A stretch of 64,000 nt of DNA from Carallia brachiata (Eukaryota; Streptophyta; Magnoliopsida; Malpighiales; Rhizophoraceae), in assembly GCA_021464245.1 (NCBI GenBank), contig JADCRB010000044.1, positions 1-64,000 of the forward strand, written 5' to 3'. The number at the start of each line of letters is the position of its first letter. Position 1 is the stretch's first letter. The position numbers and the translations under genes were made by a program. This document shows positions 34,291-47,300 of the stretch, in pieces. The notes under the pieces were generated by a model. That model was not told the origin of the DNA and made no database searches. It worked only from the letters and a program-made list of their open reading frames with translations.

Positions 34291-34692
34291 CTAACAACAA
34301 AGTTACAATTTGACCAGTTAAACCGGTAACCGGCTAAGTTTTTTGTTTAGTTCATGACCAGTTTATGGTTAATTTTTAAATCAGTCAAAAATCAGTAAAA
34401 ATGGACTGGTCGAACTGATTAAACCTAACCAATAATATAAGAAATTATAATTTAACCTCAAATTTTATTTAAATTATAATTTAATTCCTAATTTAATTAA
34501 AGTTTTCAATTTAGTACAAAATTTGATTAAAACTTTCGATTTAGTCCTTAAAACCAACAAACAATCACCACTTATAAGTATTTTTTTTCAATTACTTTTA
34601 TAAATATATATTTATTATTAAACACCAATTCTATCAGTTGAATATTAAACTACTAATTTTTTTAATTCGATGATTGTATTGATTCTAACAAC
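34291..34692. repeat. Dispersed AT-rich repeat, copy 2 (inverted)
   Basis: About 400 bp, inverse to the copies at 490-950 and 59841-60292. It starts CTAACAACAAAGTTACAATTT and ends GATTCTAACAACA, so the termini are inverted repeats of a TTGTTA-type end. Interior words such as AGTTCATGACCAGTTT mirror those of the other copies. Confidence 0.6.
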
Positions 34693-37600
34693 ATTGCAAA
34701 TATCAACCTTTATTGCACCAACGTACGAAGCCAAAACAAAAAAACAAATGTGCATGGGAGATTCCCTTAGAGAAAGCAATAAGAATTAGCTCCTAGTACA
34801 CGCAAGTGTCTCTTCCTAATATAATGGACGGGTGCAAAATCAAGACTCGAGCTGGTGATTGAGGGAGATAAGCCCTTAGTTGTGTCAAATTCCACCTAAG
34901 TTGTGTGGCTCAAGAAATTAAAAATTGTCCTGTGATTGATGCCCAATTTGAAGAAAGCAAGCTAAATGTGCTAAAGGCTTAATACACTTAAAAGAATGAT
35001 TCATTAGGATACGCTTAAAGCAAAATCTGATGCTAGAATGAAAGAAACTCTCTATTGATAAGAATTAAATGCACAATTGTTCCATTTGATAAACGAGTTT
35101 AGTGATTGTGCACAAATGTGCATTGAATTTCTTATTCCATCTTTTAAATATATGAGAACAAGTTTAAATTTTAATATCGTAACTTTAAATATATATATAT
35201 CTTATAAACTGAGCTGATATTATAATATTTTGATTTGATGTTTGTACAGCTGAACCTATTCACAGTAACTTCTCTTCTCCACTTTAATTTGATTAAAAAA
35301 AGAAAAAACTATCCTTGCCGTAAGATGGAAGAGAATTTTGGTTACAATGGAGCTTGAAGAGTCCATAAAGAAGACTGACGTCACTGTAACTTGAATAAAA
35401 AAATTAAAAAGTTCAAATAAAAGTATCACAACTAATTATGTTAAAAACATATATGCAACTCTCATTTTAACATGTTTTTGGTTGAGTTGGATTTCTGAGC
35501 ACGGTGGTTCTCCGGAGATTGAGATATATAGGTGAATATAATGGAGAACAAAGAAAAAATTAATGCCCCTCCAAATTTTCTTGGCAAAAGATTCCTTTTG
35601 ATCATGTATTTATGGGAATCTTACACCATTTTCATGGGCCTCATGTTATAATTCAATAATCTCTCTCCAAGATTGGAAAAAAGTACTAAGTCTCATATTT
35701 TTAACACAATTAATTAAGATATTCTTTCAAGATTTTTTTTTGTTTTGCATTTGAATTGAGTTGTGGTAACTCAATCCTCATTTCTTTGACCTTTCAACCT
35801 CCTTTGTGATTAAAAAAAAAAAAAGAATATCTATCAAAATTTATAAAAAATTATCTTTATGATATCTAGAAAAAGGAGTGAATTATCTTGACACAAAATA
35901 ATTAGTACAGCTGGAAATAACCATGTATTATATTTCTTACAAAATAATTTTACGAATGCCAAATTAGTATTTTTCAAAAATTTGTGCATAATTTGATACA
36001 AATTATACCATAATTATTTAAACCGTTCGCATCTTTTTTGACCAGACAGTTGGAACACAAAACTCTCTTTCCCAGTTCCTTGACAAATAAAAAGAGAAAA
36101 ACAGCAAACGCTATCACTCAGACAATTAAGCCCAAAACCGCAAGACCACAGATAAAGAGACGAAGAACTTTTTGTCATGTGAGCCAACATTTGTTGGTGC
36201 TGCTAAAGAATTCTGTTAAACAAATCTATAGGCTTTATTCTCTCTGTCCATCATTTTGAATTGTGAAAACGATGGAGCTAGAAAAAAAAAAAGAAAAAAA
36301 GAAAAAAAAAAAAAACACCGCGTCTGATTTTTGTTTTGCTTGTCTTTTTATGTGAATGACAAGGTGCTTTTATCAGCCAAAAGTCGCCAACTTGGTGCAG
36401 GTTAACTGGCAAGATTTGATTTTTTTGTATCAAGGTCATAACAAGATATGATTTTAATTGCATGACAGCCACTTTATAACAACATTTGCACATGGGGGTG
36501 GACAGGGAGAGTGAGTGACAGGACAAAAAGACTTGATGGTGGAACTTCTATCAAGATTTCACAATGGCTTAAAGCTAAAACAGGATGATTAAGCACGCGA
36601 CCAGCACTATCAAGCTAGTAACATCATCAACATATGATTGTCCATTTTTGTTGTTTTTCTACACAAAAATAATAATAAATAATTAATGTGTTAAATGTTA
36701 AAAGAAACGAAAAAACATGTTCAAAAATATTGTAAGAAGTGTTTTGTATTTCAAAATTTATTTTTTTGTGATAAATTTAAAAAATATAAGAGTCGAACTC
36801 ACGCTTTTTTTTTTTTGAAAGTTAAAGTTCGGATGGTCATCTGCAGTTGCACTAACCGGGGTGAGTCTTATAATTCTATATTATAAAACAAATATTTGTG
36901 AGGATTTGAGACGCGAAAACACTAAGCCAGTCATCAGCTCTATCTCTGAGCCCCATTGCAGGAAAGGATCGGCTTCAAAACCGTACAGCTTCCGTGTCAT
37001 ACGGCTTTTTAGGGATACTAGGTTGTTTATATATTTTTTATTTTTTATTTTATTTTTGGCAGAGATATCAACTAAAGGGATATTAATGTTTAGTTAATAA
37101 TTTAATATTCATATGTATATTGTTATATTTAAATTAATTTAATACTACTATTTTATTAAGTGAATAGCGTCATACAACAATAATGAGAAATACATACATT
37201 AATTATAACTTTTTAACGAATATACTCACTAACCACATAATAATCTGTGACTCTCAACTCTTTATATACTAAATTCTAACAACTTATATTTCAACTATAA
37301 CAATGAAAACATGACAAACTAATTCTAATTCTATTAAAACGCTAAATCCTAATTTATAACGAATCTAAATTAACTTCAACATCCCCTTAATTCTGATTCG
37401 GTCTTGCAGTCATTCACAGTATTAGTTTCAACTTGACATAATTTTTAAATTTCAATTTCATCATCGAAATCTGTATCAAATCAACAATTTTATAATTTCA
37501 ACTAGAACCTTGACTCTTCTTCAAACTGGATGTGTGTGCTTCTCATTATTATTGTGTGACATTATTCAGTTAATAAAATAATAGTGTTAAGTTATTTAAA

Positions 37601-37841
37601 TCTAACACATGTCACATAGTCTTAGTTGAAATTATTCTACTAGTATCAACTATGTAAAAAAATTTGTAGACACAAGGATGGTGGAAGGCTTTTCCCACCT
37701 GAGAAGGCTTTATATATATATATAATAGAATAAAATTAATAATTCGATATGCATTAAATAATTCTATTTTTCTTTTAATAATTATTTATTTATATGTTTT
37801 TAACTGTCCTTGTTTGTTTTGTATGCAAGTGTACTCATTGA
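34693..37841. other. AT-rich intergenic DNA
   Basis: No gene or element end recognised. The A-rich run at 36280-36315 and the TA-run at 37710-37723 are simple repeats. Confidence 0.45.
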
Positions 37842-40175
37842 TTTTTTTTTTTATGAAAAGAAATTGTTGTATTAATATTGGAATTCGTACATAAATCTGA
37901 CGCAAAGGCGTCGAAAAAATTTGTACAAAATAAGAGTACAAATCAGTAACAACTTACAATTGACATGGTCCTAAAGACCATGACTGAACTGGACTCGTAA
38001 CCCTTCTAGACAAATCCCCCTCACAGAGGAAGAAATCGAATTGAGACTACACCTACCCAAAACCAAGGTTTTAGACCAATTTATCTCATCCGGATAAAAT
38101 AGCATACAGCAGCATACACCGCACCTCAGCTGACGTACGACAAAAATCAATTGGATATACCTGGCAACGATTTCCACCAATCCTAACCTACACCTAAACA
38201 CACAAAAAATATAATCACGAAGTATACATCCAAAATACACAATTCAAACAAAACTAAACAATCATCATAAAAGAAGTTCACAAAAGCCAAATCTATCAGA
38301 ACCAGGAATTGAGAGGGTAAATTACATTTTACACTATTTATTTAGGGGGTAATTACACTTACACCAATGGTTTTTTGAAATTACAAAAAACATCATTTGA
38401 CTAACGAAAAAAAGTCAATGCAAATAAAATTTGTAAAAAGACAAAAATGCCCCTATATATTTAAAAGACAGAAAACCTAATTTACATTTCATAACACAAC
38501 CGCCTCCTGAAACTCTTCTTCTCTTTAGTAATTTCTTTGGCAATATCGAAACCATCTGTCGATCCAACACAAACCCAATGAAATCAATGCTTTTTCGCTG
38601 AAATTTGTGAGTTTTCCATAGTTCTTTTTCTTCCTTATGGATATATTGATGTGTTTTTTTTTCTTTTTCGTTGATTTGAAAAGTGAGAGTTTTGTTCCAA
38701 CTTGGGGTTTCAATGGAAAGTAGTGTCTAGTTTGTTTATAGCTTGCAAGTTAGCGTTTTCTTCGATTTATGAACAAAATATAGTCTTATTATAATTTTGG
38801 TACCACTGATATGTTCGAAAGTAATTGTTTATTCAATGGGATTAGCTTTTTGGGTTTGTTTTTGAGAAAAGTGGGGTCTAGGAGCTTTTTTGTTGATTAA
38901 TTTGTTAATTGCCATGGATTTGCATCTAGTGCCATAATTTTAACTTTGTTGTTCAACTTTTATGAAAGAGGGAAGCAGGATGTTGACATTCAGTTTGGGG
39001 CCAAGGAGGGAAGAGATGATATGGTCGACAAAGATTTAGCCACCTTCATTGATATCATGTGGATGTGTAAGAAATTGTTCGATATGAAGAAGAGAGAATT
39101 TAGACTAATGAGTCAAAGAGGCTTACGAATCAGTAGTGAAATGGAGTTTGTGCTTCATAGTTAATGAGTTTGTGGTTGCTTGGACATATTTGCTGCAGGT
39201 GGGTAGGAGAAGTAGAAAGGCTGAAAGGCTGAAGGAAAACTGGAAAATTTGAAGAAGAAAGTACTAATTTTGTTGTGAAAAACTTTTGATATTTAGGATT
39301 GTTGAAGAATTTTTGTAGTTACCATTAAATTTCTAGCTTTGGTGATTTCTAGTCGCTGGTTTCATTTGTCTTGTATGTGGGTTTGTGTACTTTTACAAAC
39401 TAAACGATCATTTTAGGTTCAGATATAACTGAGGGCATTGTTGTTACTTTTGGACATTTATAATGGCAGCATTGTAATATATTCAAACTTTAAGTAACGG
39501 CAGATGACTAGATGATGTTTTTTGTTACCAGAAATATAATTACATGGTGTTTTTTATAATTTCTGAAAACTATTGGTGTAAGTGGTAATTATCCTCTAAA
39601 TAGATAGTGTAAAACTTAATTTACCCGAATTATGATGGCGGGCAAAGCAAGCGTCGGCAGTGGTAGAAATGGTGACTAGGGCAGGGGCGTCGAAAGTGGC
39701 ATAAGGCACGATAGTGGAGGCATCTACGACACTGTCACCAGTAGCTTTATCACTAGAGTTTGCTTTGACGACGACACTAAATGCTACAGTGGTTTAATCA
39801 ATGGCACCAGTCTGGGCGACTGGAGAAGTAGCAACTCCATTAGTGGAGGCTGTGTCCTCTTCATTGCAGCGGAGTTGTCTAGGATAGCGGCACTAGTGCT
39901 GGAGACGATGATTAAACCTGTGAAAATGTTGACGGCGGTGAAAAGAACCCGAATCTAAAACTAAAATGGTCATTAATATTTTTATTAAGTTTAGATTTAA
40001 AAAACAAAATTGCTAAACTACCATTAAAATGCAACAGAAAATAAGGGAGAAAAAGGGAGAAGTGGAAATGGAGGAGTAAGCACTAGAAGGGAGAAAAAAT
40101 AGAAAATAAAAGCAAGAAAATAAGAAAGCTGGCTCGCTAATAGTGGCGGCTGGCCCACCAGTCAAAGCAGGAGGA
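37842..40175 (-). mobile_element. 1.0-kb A-tailed retroposon, copy A (split by a Mutator-like element)
   Basis: The parts 37842-38314 and 39627 to about 40175 together give about 1.0 kb, the size of copy B at 40321-41331, and align in the same order. They share a T run (A-tail), GAGACTACACCTA, GCATACAGCAGCATACACCGCACCTC, a GGCGG-rich middle, and an AGGGAGAAAAAATAGAAAA...GGCTGGC end. Copy A is more diverged and its GC-rich part is decayed. The 5' end and target duplication are not clearly placed. Confidence 0.65.
38315..39626. mobile_element. Non-autonomous Mutator-like element (MULE)
   Basis: Terminal inverted repeats of at least 80 bp: the left end from 38315 (GGGTAAATTACATTTTACAC) matches the reverse complement of the right end down from 39626 (GGGTAAATTAAGTTTTACAC), continuing through ATTTACACTTACACCAAT-type sequence. 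Flanking 9-bp sequences are GAATTGAGA (38306-38314) and GAATTATGA (39627-39635), 7 of 9 matching. Long TIRs and 9-bp duplications are typical of Mutator-like elements. The 1.1-kb interior has no transposase. It includes the open frame at 38946-39164 (MLFNFYERGKQDVDIQFGAK), of unknown origin; a captured gene fragment (Pack-MULE) is possible. Confidence 0.8.
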
Positions 40176-40217
40176 GGATTCTTTAAATAGCAAAAAAAAA
40201 AGTTTGTGTTAGAGAGA

Positions 40218-40261
40218 AATTAGAGGGAGGTTTTTTTTTTTGACATAATTAGAGGGAGGTT
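40218..40261. mobile_element. Micro-insertion: poly-T stub flanked by 15-bp target duplications
   Basis: AATTAGAGGGAGGTT occurs at 40218-40232 and 40247-40261, separated by the 14-base insert TTTTTTTTTGACAT. The insert looks like nothing more than the A-tail and last few bases of a minus-strand retroposon. Confidence 0.75.
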
Positions 40262-40300
40262 CACTCTTCGTAACGTTGTTATCTCTCATTGGGAACTTTC

Positions 40301-41351
40301 TTCAGTTGAGAATATCATTTTTTTTTTGACTGAAACAGATCCATTGCATTAATACTTGGTAAAAGCATACAAAGGACCGACCCGAAGTGATCGAAAAAAT
40401 CTGCGTGAAACAGAAGAGAAAATCGGCACACATGGCCTACATATAATATGGTCCAACTGACTATAAAGGACTCGAGCATAAAGCCCGAAGTAAATTGCTA
40501 GACTGAGACTACACCTAACTAACACCACCAAAGTGTTAATTAAATATAATCCAGTCAGAGAAAGTTGCATAAAGCAACACATTCCGTACCTCGGCGGATA
40601 CATTCGCATAAAGCAATACATTCTGCACCTCGGCGGACCTAAATCGAAATTCAGCCAAGTACTCCCGACAATGAATTCCGAAACAGTAAACCTGCAAGCA
40701 GTAAAATAAACACAGCAATTCACCCAACTCAAAAGTGTCCAACAAAAGCACTTGTAGAGGATTCCAGTGGCAGCACTGGACGGCGGCGACAGCGGAGGGA
40801 ATGTGATCGGCGGCGGCAGGGACATGGCCGACGGCGGAAAGGTTGACAGTGGTGACAGCTCAGCCAGCGAAGGCAGTAGCATCGGGGGCGGCGCCGGCGG
40901 CCTGAGCTCGTGCTCTAGTAACTGGATCTCCGACAGTCGGGCCAACAGCCGGTACAATGGCGCCGGCAGCGAGAGCAGGGTCGGAGACGCGTTCGCCGGC
41001 CGCCGGTACAGCGGCGCCGGCAGCGTAGGAGACGATGGCTCATTCGCCGGAAAAGTTGAAAGTGGATGAAAAGGACCAGGGAATGCAGATCCGGAACTCT
41101 GAAGGCTGTGGGTGACATTATTCGAGCTCGATCGAGCATAAACCAAGTCAAAAAGCCCCATGAAGAGTATATAGGGGGTCTGTTGGAGGAAGGTAGCGGG
41201 AAAGAGAAAGAAGATAGAAGGGACCAAACGGAGAAGAGGGGAGAAAAAAGAAAACCAGCGGAAAGCTTGGGAGGGGGTGATCAGCGACTGGCCGGCGGAG
41301 GTGATGGCCGCCGCCACCGGCCAGCCGGCGTTTCAGTTGAGAATATCATTT
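40301..41351 (-). mobile_element. 1.0-kb A-tailed retroposon, copy B, with 20-bp target duplication
   Basis: Perfect 20-bp direct repeats TTCAGTTGAGAATATCATTT (40301-40320 and 41332-41351) enclose 1,011 bp. The element reads on the minus strand: a GC-rich 5' half (ccggcc-rich, from 41331), then an AT-richer 3' half ending CAGTC plus an A-tail (T run from 40321). The long, variable target duplication and A-tail mean LINE-machinery insertion. The 3' terminus (CAGTC then A-run) resembles that of the LINE fragment at 3359-3800. No endonuclease or RT is encoded, so it is either a non-autonomous partner of a LINE or an internally deleted LINE. Confidence 0.85.
40349..41161 (-). CDS. Long open frame in retroposon copy B, doubtful protein
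   Basis: A 270-codon frame from ATG 41161 (MGLFDLVYARSSSNNVTHSL) covers most of the element; the frame stays open upstream to 41317 without an ATG. It is proline/serine/leucine-rich (PAPLYRRPANASPT, PPAPPPMLLPSLAELSPLST, SLPPPITFPPLSPPSS) and then cysteine/tyrosine-rich. I recognise no domain. Its openness may follow from GC-rich composition in the first half; the diverged copy A does not keep an obvious frame. Treat as hypothetical. Confidence 0.25.
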   Translation of the reverse strand: MGLFDLVYARSSSNNVTHSLQSSGSAFPGPFHPLSTFPANEPSSPTLPAPLYRRPANASPTLLSLPAPLYRLLARLSEIQLLEHELRPPAPPPMLLPSLAELSPLSTFPPSAMSLPPPITFPPLSPPSSAATGILYKCFCWTLLSWVNCCVYFTACRFTVSEFIVGSTWLNFDLGPPRCRMYCFMRMYPPRYGMCCFMQLSLTGLYLINTLVVLVRCSLSLAIYFGLYARVLYSQLDHIICRPCVPIFSSVSRRFFRSLRVGPLYAFTKY

Positions 41352-44300
41352 GAAATTGTCACTCGTGTTGATTTGATATTTCCATTTGACAAGACAAACC
41401 TTACATGTGAATATTTGGAGCTCTTTTTACGGTGTTGCCTTGGAATATCTCCTTTTATTTTCTTAGCCCTCAATGACTTGAGCTGGACTTCCTTGGCTTA
41501 AGATAATTCATTCATTTTTTTTTTCCTTTTTTTGAGATACAAAAGGGACATATATTCAAGGTTGATTAGAACTTGCAACTAATACCAAATTTGTAAATAA
41601 ATATTGAGAAAGCTCATGTATTTTCTAACTTTCAAACAAAATGTCATAAATGTCCCAACTTTTTCTTTTTTGCTTTTTCGTCAGTCTATCATATAATGAG
41701 GGTGTATTTGTAATGTAATAAATAAAATTTATTATTCTGTCTTATTTTTTTCAGTATCCAAACAAAATGTCACTATTCTAATTTTTCATTTTTTCCACCC
41801 ACTTCTAACTTAACCAAACAGAATTATTTTCTCAATTATTTTATTTCTCATAATTTTTTTTCACAATTTTTTTATACTCTATTTTAAATCCAAACAAACC
41901 ATAATTATCATTTGTCGTATGATGTGACAGTAAAACTATTGAACTCTTAATTAAATTGTAATCCTGGCAAACAAGAAAAATTGGGTGAACTTGATAGATT
42001 CAATCATCTCTTGAAAATTTTTTCTGTTAAATATTCAACGACCATTCAAAGAAAGAATACTTTCCACAACATCATCATTGAAAATTCACAGGGTTACCAA
42101 TCTGTTTTGAATGTGAAGTAGTCACTAGTCAATAATTTACAGCGGAAACACTACGATAAACAAATGGTTTGCTACTCTTTTCAGTCCATGCAATAGTTAT
42201 ATTTTAAATAATATTAAAATAATTATATAATTTATTTAAAATATTTAATATTAATTTTAAAAAAATTATTATTTAAAAATTTATATCATTTTAATCTAAT
42301 TTTGATCTTGTTAAAAGAATTTCTTTAAATATTTTCTTTGGAGCAATTGGGTTCTGGACAGAACAAAACAGCGAATCTCCAGCAACAGTGAAAGGCATGA
42401 CAAAGCATGATTTCGAAGCAAGAAAATTCTGGTGCAGGAGTCACATTGAGAACAATGGACGGTCCAGATTCAGTCCTTTTTACAGGTTGAAGACAAAACC
42501 ACCGAAAAAGAATACCGGAATAGTTGAAAAAGTGGGATTGCAACGTTTGGAATTGGACGATTCAAACGAGAAGTTGGTTATTGGCCGTTAACGTTCAACG
42601 TAGGAAAATCACCAACTATCTTATCTACGTTGCTTTTTTATTTGTAAAAAGACATATTTTTGTATAAAAATGAATTGAAAAAAACGTCTGAATACAATTG
42701 ATTAAATTTAATATGTAACAAATTAAATTTAATGTAAAAAAAATGATAGTAATTTTTTTAGTTGCATACGAATTCAATTGGTTGCACATGAAATATAATC
42801 AGTTATATTTAAACGTTTTTTTAGACAATTTTTCTTCTAGAAATATAATGACGCTCTTTTTATTTATCTAATGAAAAACTTTCGGAAAAGCAATATTTAC
42901 ATCCATTCAAACAAATGTTTTGCTTAATTACGTGGGTGAGTGGAGAAGAATATAAACTTCTTTTTGAGAATAAAGAATATAAACTTCTAATATTGAAAAT
43001 GTTAAATTCTGAAACGAAGAAATGATTGTTATTGTTTGTCTCATAAAGAATATTCTTAGTGCCAGAGGCTCTTAAACTGAAATTCTCAAATTTTTAGCTT
43101 AATTATGTGCGTGACTGGAGAAGACTTTAAACTTCTAATATTGAAAATCTAAAATTTTGAAATGAAAAAATTATTATTGTCTATGTTTTACCGAAGATAT
43201 TGCAACTTTAAACATTAGCTCAAATAGTTATTGATTTTGTTGATCATGGGTGTGATCATAAGGTCGATTCTCAGTATATCCCTCTCCCTTTCTTCATGTA
43301 TTAGTTTAACCTTCCTCCACGTTGGTATGCATTCCTTAAAATCTGGTAATTTAAAACAAAACTTAAAAAAAGTTAAAAAAAAAAACAAAGGGAGACATAA
43401 ATGAAAGAAAGGGAAGCTAAACCATTAAAATCTATTGTAGAAGATTAGAAGGTAACCCAAGTTGGCTTTTTGGTAGTGAAAACAAAATCGCAATTGTCCT
43501 CTTTGAAGCATAAATTATGCCCCATCAATGGCACCAAGAAAAAGCACTGTAATTTCATATCTCTGTCTCCCTCTCTGGGTTTGCGATTTAAATTTCCTTT
43601 TGAGATGTCCCTTTCTTCTGGGTTTTACTGCCACTGGGGGTAGAAGAATCTGTGTCATTTAATAAACAAAACTCAATATTCTATAGGAAACAAAATTAAT
43701 CAGATAAAAGGAAGAAAAAAAAGGGGCCAAATTGGGTTTTTGGATACACGGGAGCCAGCAGCCAAACCACAGCATGTGCTATGCACTGGCACTACTCTGC
43801 CGCCGTTGAAACAGTGTCTTAGGTCGCTTTCAACAGGAAAATTGAATAGATGAGCATAATTTTCTGTCCTAATTTTTTCTAAAAATTTCCTTAAATATAG
43901 GACTGCACTTTGTTTTGTTCAATTTGAATCTCATATTATTATAAAATATTTTGGTTAAGTCTAATTTTTATATTATTTCTAACATTTGAGTATTTGAAAT
44001 TTTCAACGTAGATTTATATCTTGTTTTCATATATTGTTTGAGTCATAAGCTTCACTAAAACATATCTATTAAAATCATATTCAGTAATTAAAATTTAATA
44101 TTTTTATTTTTAAGATCTTGATTTTTAATACTGAGAAATGAGTGTGGGGAAGATTTTTATTTTTAAAATATTGAGTTCTAATCTTAAAAAAAAATGTGAA
44201 TTTTTGAGAATTAAAAGAACTGTATGATTGTGTAAGTCATTCTCTTACCAGTCTTTTAATACATTAAAAAATTCATCTGAAACCGCATCTTAGATGTCAT

Positions 44301-47300
44301 GATCAAGTCATCATCGTCCTTTAACGGAAGGAAAACACACAAAAAGATAAGAAAATTTCAAAGAACAAATCCAATTGGTGTTATACCTAATTATATAATT
44401 TCTCTTTCTCAGCTATTTGTTGTATTATTATTTTCCAAAAAATATTGTGATAACAAATTTTCTCTTTCTAATAAATTAATGCTCAATAACTAAATATACT
44501 AAAAAGAAGAAAAATTCTAGCTACCAGAATAACAAAAGAAATTAAGAATTTTTTTTGTTATTCTTGATTAACAAAAATTTAGGTGATGAGAGGCTGCCAC
44601 AGTTTAAGGTCAGGAAAAATCGCAGGCCTTAGAAAGGCTTACATAAAAATTAGTATATTTTTTGTAATGTTTTATTTGAAAGTATTTGGTAACTTGGTAT
44701 TAATTGATAATAAAGGGTTAAAATATATTTTACGAGAAAATATGATAGAAGATTACCTTACAAAATCCGTAAAGATTTAATACTAAAGTTATCCTTATCC
44801 CCACATGTTTAGCTCAGCATGGCAATTGGATGAAAAACCTTTAATGCTTCCTTCCTCAGTCAAGCAAATGCTATCGTTTAAGCAAATTCTTTTACCTTTA
44901 AATTACTGCAATTATGGAGCACTCCAGCGTGTTCGAATGCAAGAAACAGGCCTCTTGCCTAAGGACAGGGGTTTGAACTCTTGTTCCTGCTCACCTTTTC
45001 ACTCCTTCTAATGTGGCATGGCCACTCCCACAACGGATTAAAAAAAAAAAAAAGTACTGCAAGAGTAAAGACAGAAATTTGTATATGTAAGAAGTTTATC
45101 CTCGATCCAATCCAGTCAAATACTGCCGCGCTAACATTAGAAAATCTCACGAAATAAATCTTGGTCATGATGGGGAATATTCCAAACTTATCAACGAGGC
45201 CAATTCTTAAGAATTAATAAGGAAAGAAAATATCCTTTGTCGAGTCTATAAAATGAAAGCAACTTGGTATGAGGATTTGAAAATCCACAAATTTGCATAA
45301 TTTCATGAATTACGAAATGGAAATTCTTGTCTCCAAATGATGGGAATTCGAAAATTCTCTTGTTTGATTTATTTTTTATATTGCATTCTAATAAAACTTC
45401 AAATTTAATATGCTCGTCTCTAAACAATAAAAAATAACTTTTTTAAAAAAATAAAGACTACCATTGAAAAACCACAAGTATTAACTAGGAGGAATTCTAA
45501 TGACAACCTCTCCCTCCTTTAGTTATGCTCACTAAATAAACAAATTCAAAAAATTTGTGAAATCTCAAAATTTTCATTACAATTACTCATAGTTAGCAAA
45601 CTTATGATTATGTAGATTAGACGCATAATTTTAAATTCGAATATATTTAAGTGCATTATATAATTTAAATGAAAAGCTATATTAATAGGGTATCATACTC
45701 TTGACTAACACCTATGAAATTAGTTTAAAAGCATAACTCGTCGAAAAAACAAAAGCAAAAATTAAAATGTTGAGAGGGTACGAAAATAATTTCGAGTACT
45801 GAAGCAATGGTCAAACGATCGCATTGGACGATCATTTGATCGAATGGTCTGGGACACGTTCAGACTTTATAGGCATTCGCACAAAATCCTTTTCTCATAT
45901 GACCCCTCGTTCAAACACAAGACCCAAGAGGCCTAGAGACTAGAGAAACTAAACCGGCGACCGCATGGCTCAATTTGGTTGTTTTTTTTGTGTTAATGCG
46001 AGTTTGACCTTTTGGGAGTGGTGCCGTGTGGAGGTACACCTTGGCACGAGCCTGGCTTGAAATTTAGGCAATTGATATTTTAAAAATAATTTCTTTAAAA
46101 ATATTAAAGTTTTTAATCGAAAATACTGGATGTGCAATAAACATTACACGATATGTAATAACAGGTTATTATATTTTTCGACAATTTGTTGCACATTATG
46201 TTATATTTGTTGCACATTTAATCATTTTTGTTACAGTCGATAACGTCGATGTGTTGTCACTTATATCAAATAATCATTTCTTATTTTTTGATAATTTAAA
46301 TTTTTTGCACAAAATCTCTATATGTAAAATAAAAATGAAAAAATCCGTAACAACAATAAGATAGAATGAGTATCAACTTAATATTGCTTTCTTTTTTTCA
46401 GATTATTGCGCATTTTATCATTCTTGTGCACATTTCTTTTTCTGGTCAATCCTTTTTTTTTTAAATAAATGGTATGTCGGTAGCCGCAATCCCACATTGT
46501 ATATGTGGTAGTACTTTTATTAAATTTGTTTTTGCTCATTTTGTGTTCTTTATTTTGCCGAGGCATCTACATCTTGGTCGTTAATCATTTTGGGGATAGA
46601 GTCAAATTATGATACGTTCTATGAAATAAGATTAAAAATGTAAAGATAATATAACGTGTACTATCCTAGCAAAGAAATAAATCAGATTTCTTGATTTTTT
46701 GTATTTTATTTTGTTACAAGGAAGATTGCAAAATCAAGGAAAAAAAATAAAATCACTAGAACTTAAATACAAGATTAAGAGATTTCAACTAAATATCTCA
46801 ACTAATTATAATAGAAGTATGAGAATTATTTTTTTTTTTTGGTCTTTAATCTAGCTAATTGACATATAATACTACCGCATCTACATCCCAATACTAAAAA
46901 TGTTCATAATGGAAGTGATAAAAAAATTGAAACAATTTTTTTTTTAAATTTTTATCTGCCGTTTAGACAACTTAAATTTACGTAATGATTTGCAACCATT
47001 GGAAAAAGGTGATAAATAATACTAAAATTTTTCCAACAACGAAAATATGTAAGCTAACCTAATAATTATTATTATTTTTTGTGTTAAAAATGGTAAGTAA
47101 AAATAATATTTTACAGATTAGTCAAAAAAAAATTACGTTAGATCAACCCACAGGGTATGTAAGGCTATCTATGCTAAACATGTGAAGGAGCACATTTTAC
47201 AAATTCAATAAGTATTATTAAATTGTTTGTAATATCGCAACATCAATATACATATAATTCTACTATTTAACTTGATAGGAGTTTGAACTTTAATTTATCA

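Noticed and set aside
44925..45055. Possible SINE with a box B-like GGTTTGAACTC and an A-run
   Set aside because: No convincing box A and no target duplication, so it was not called as an element.
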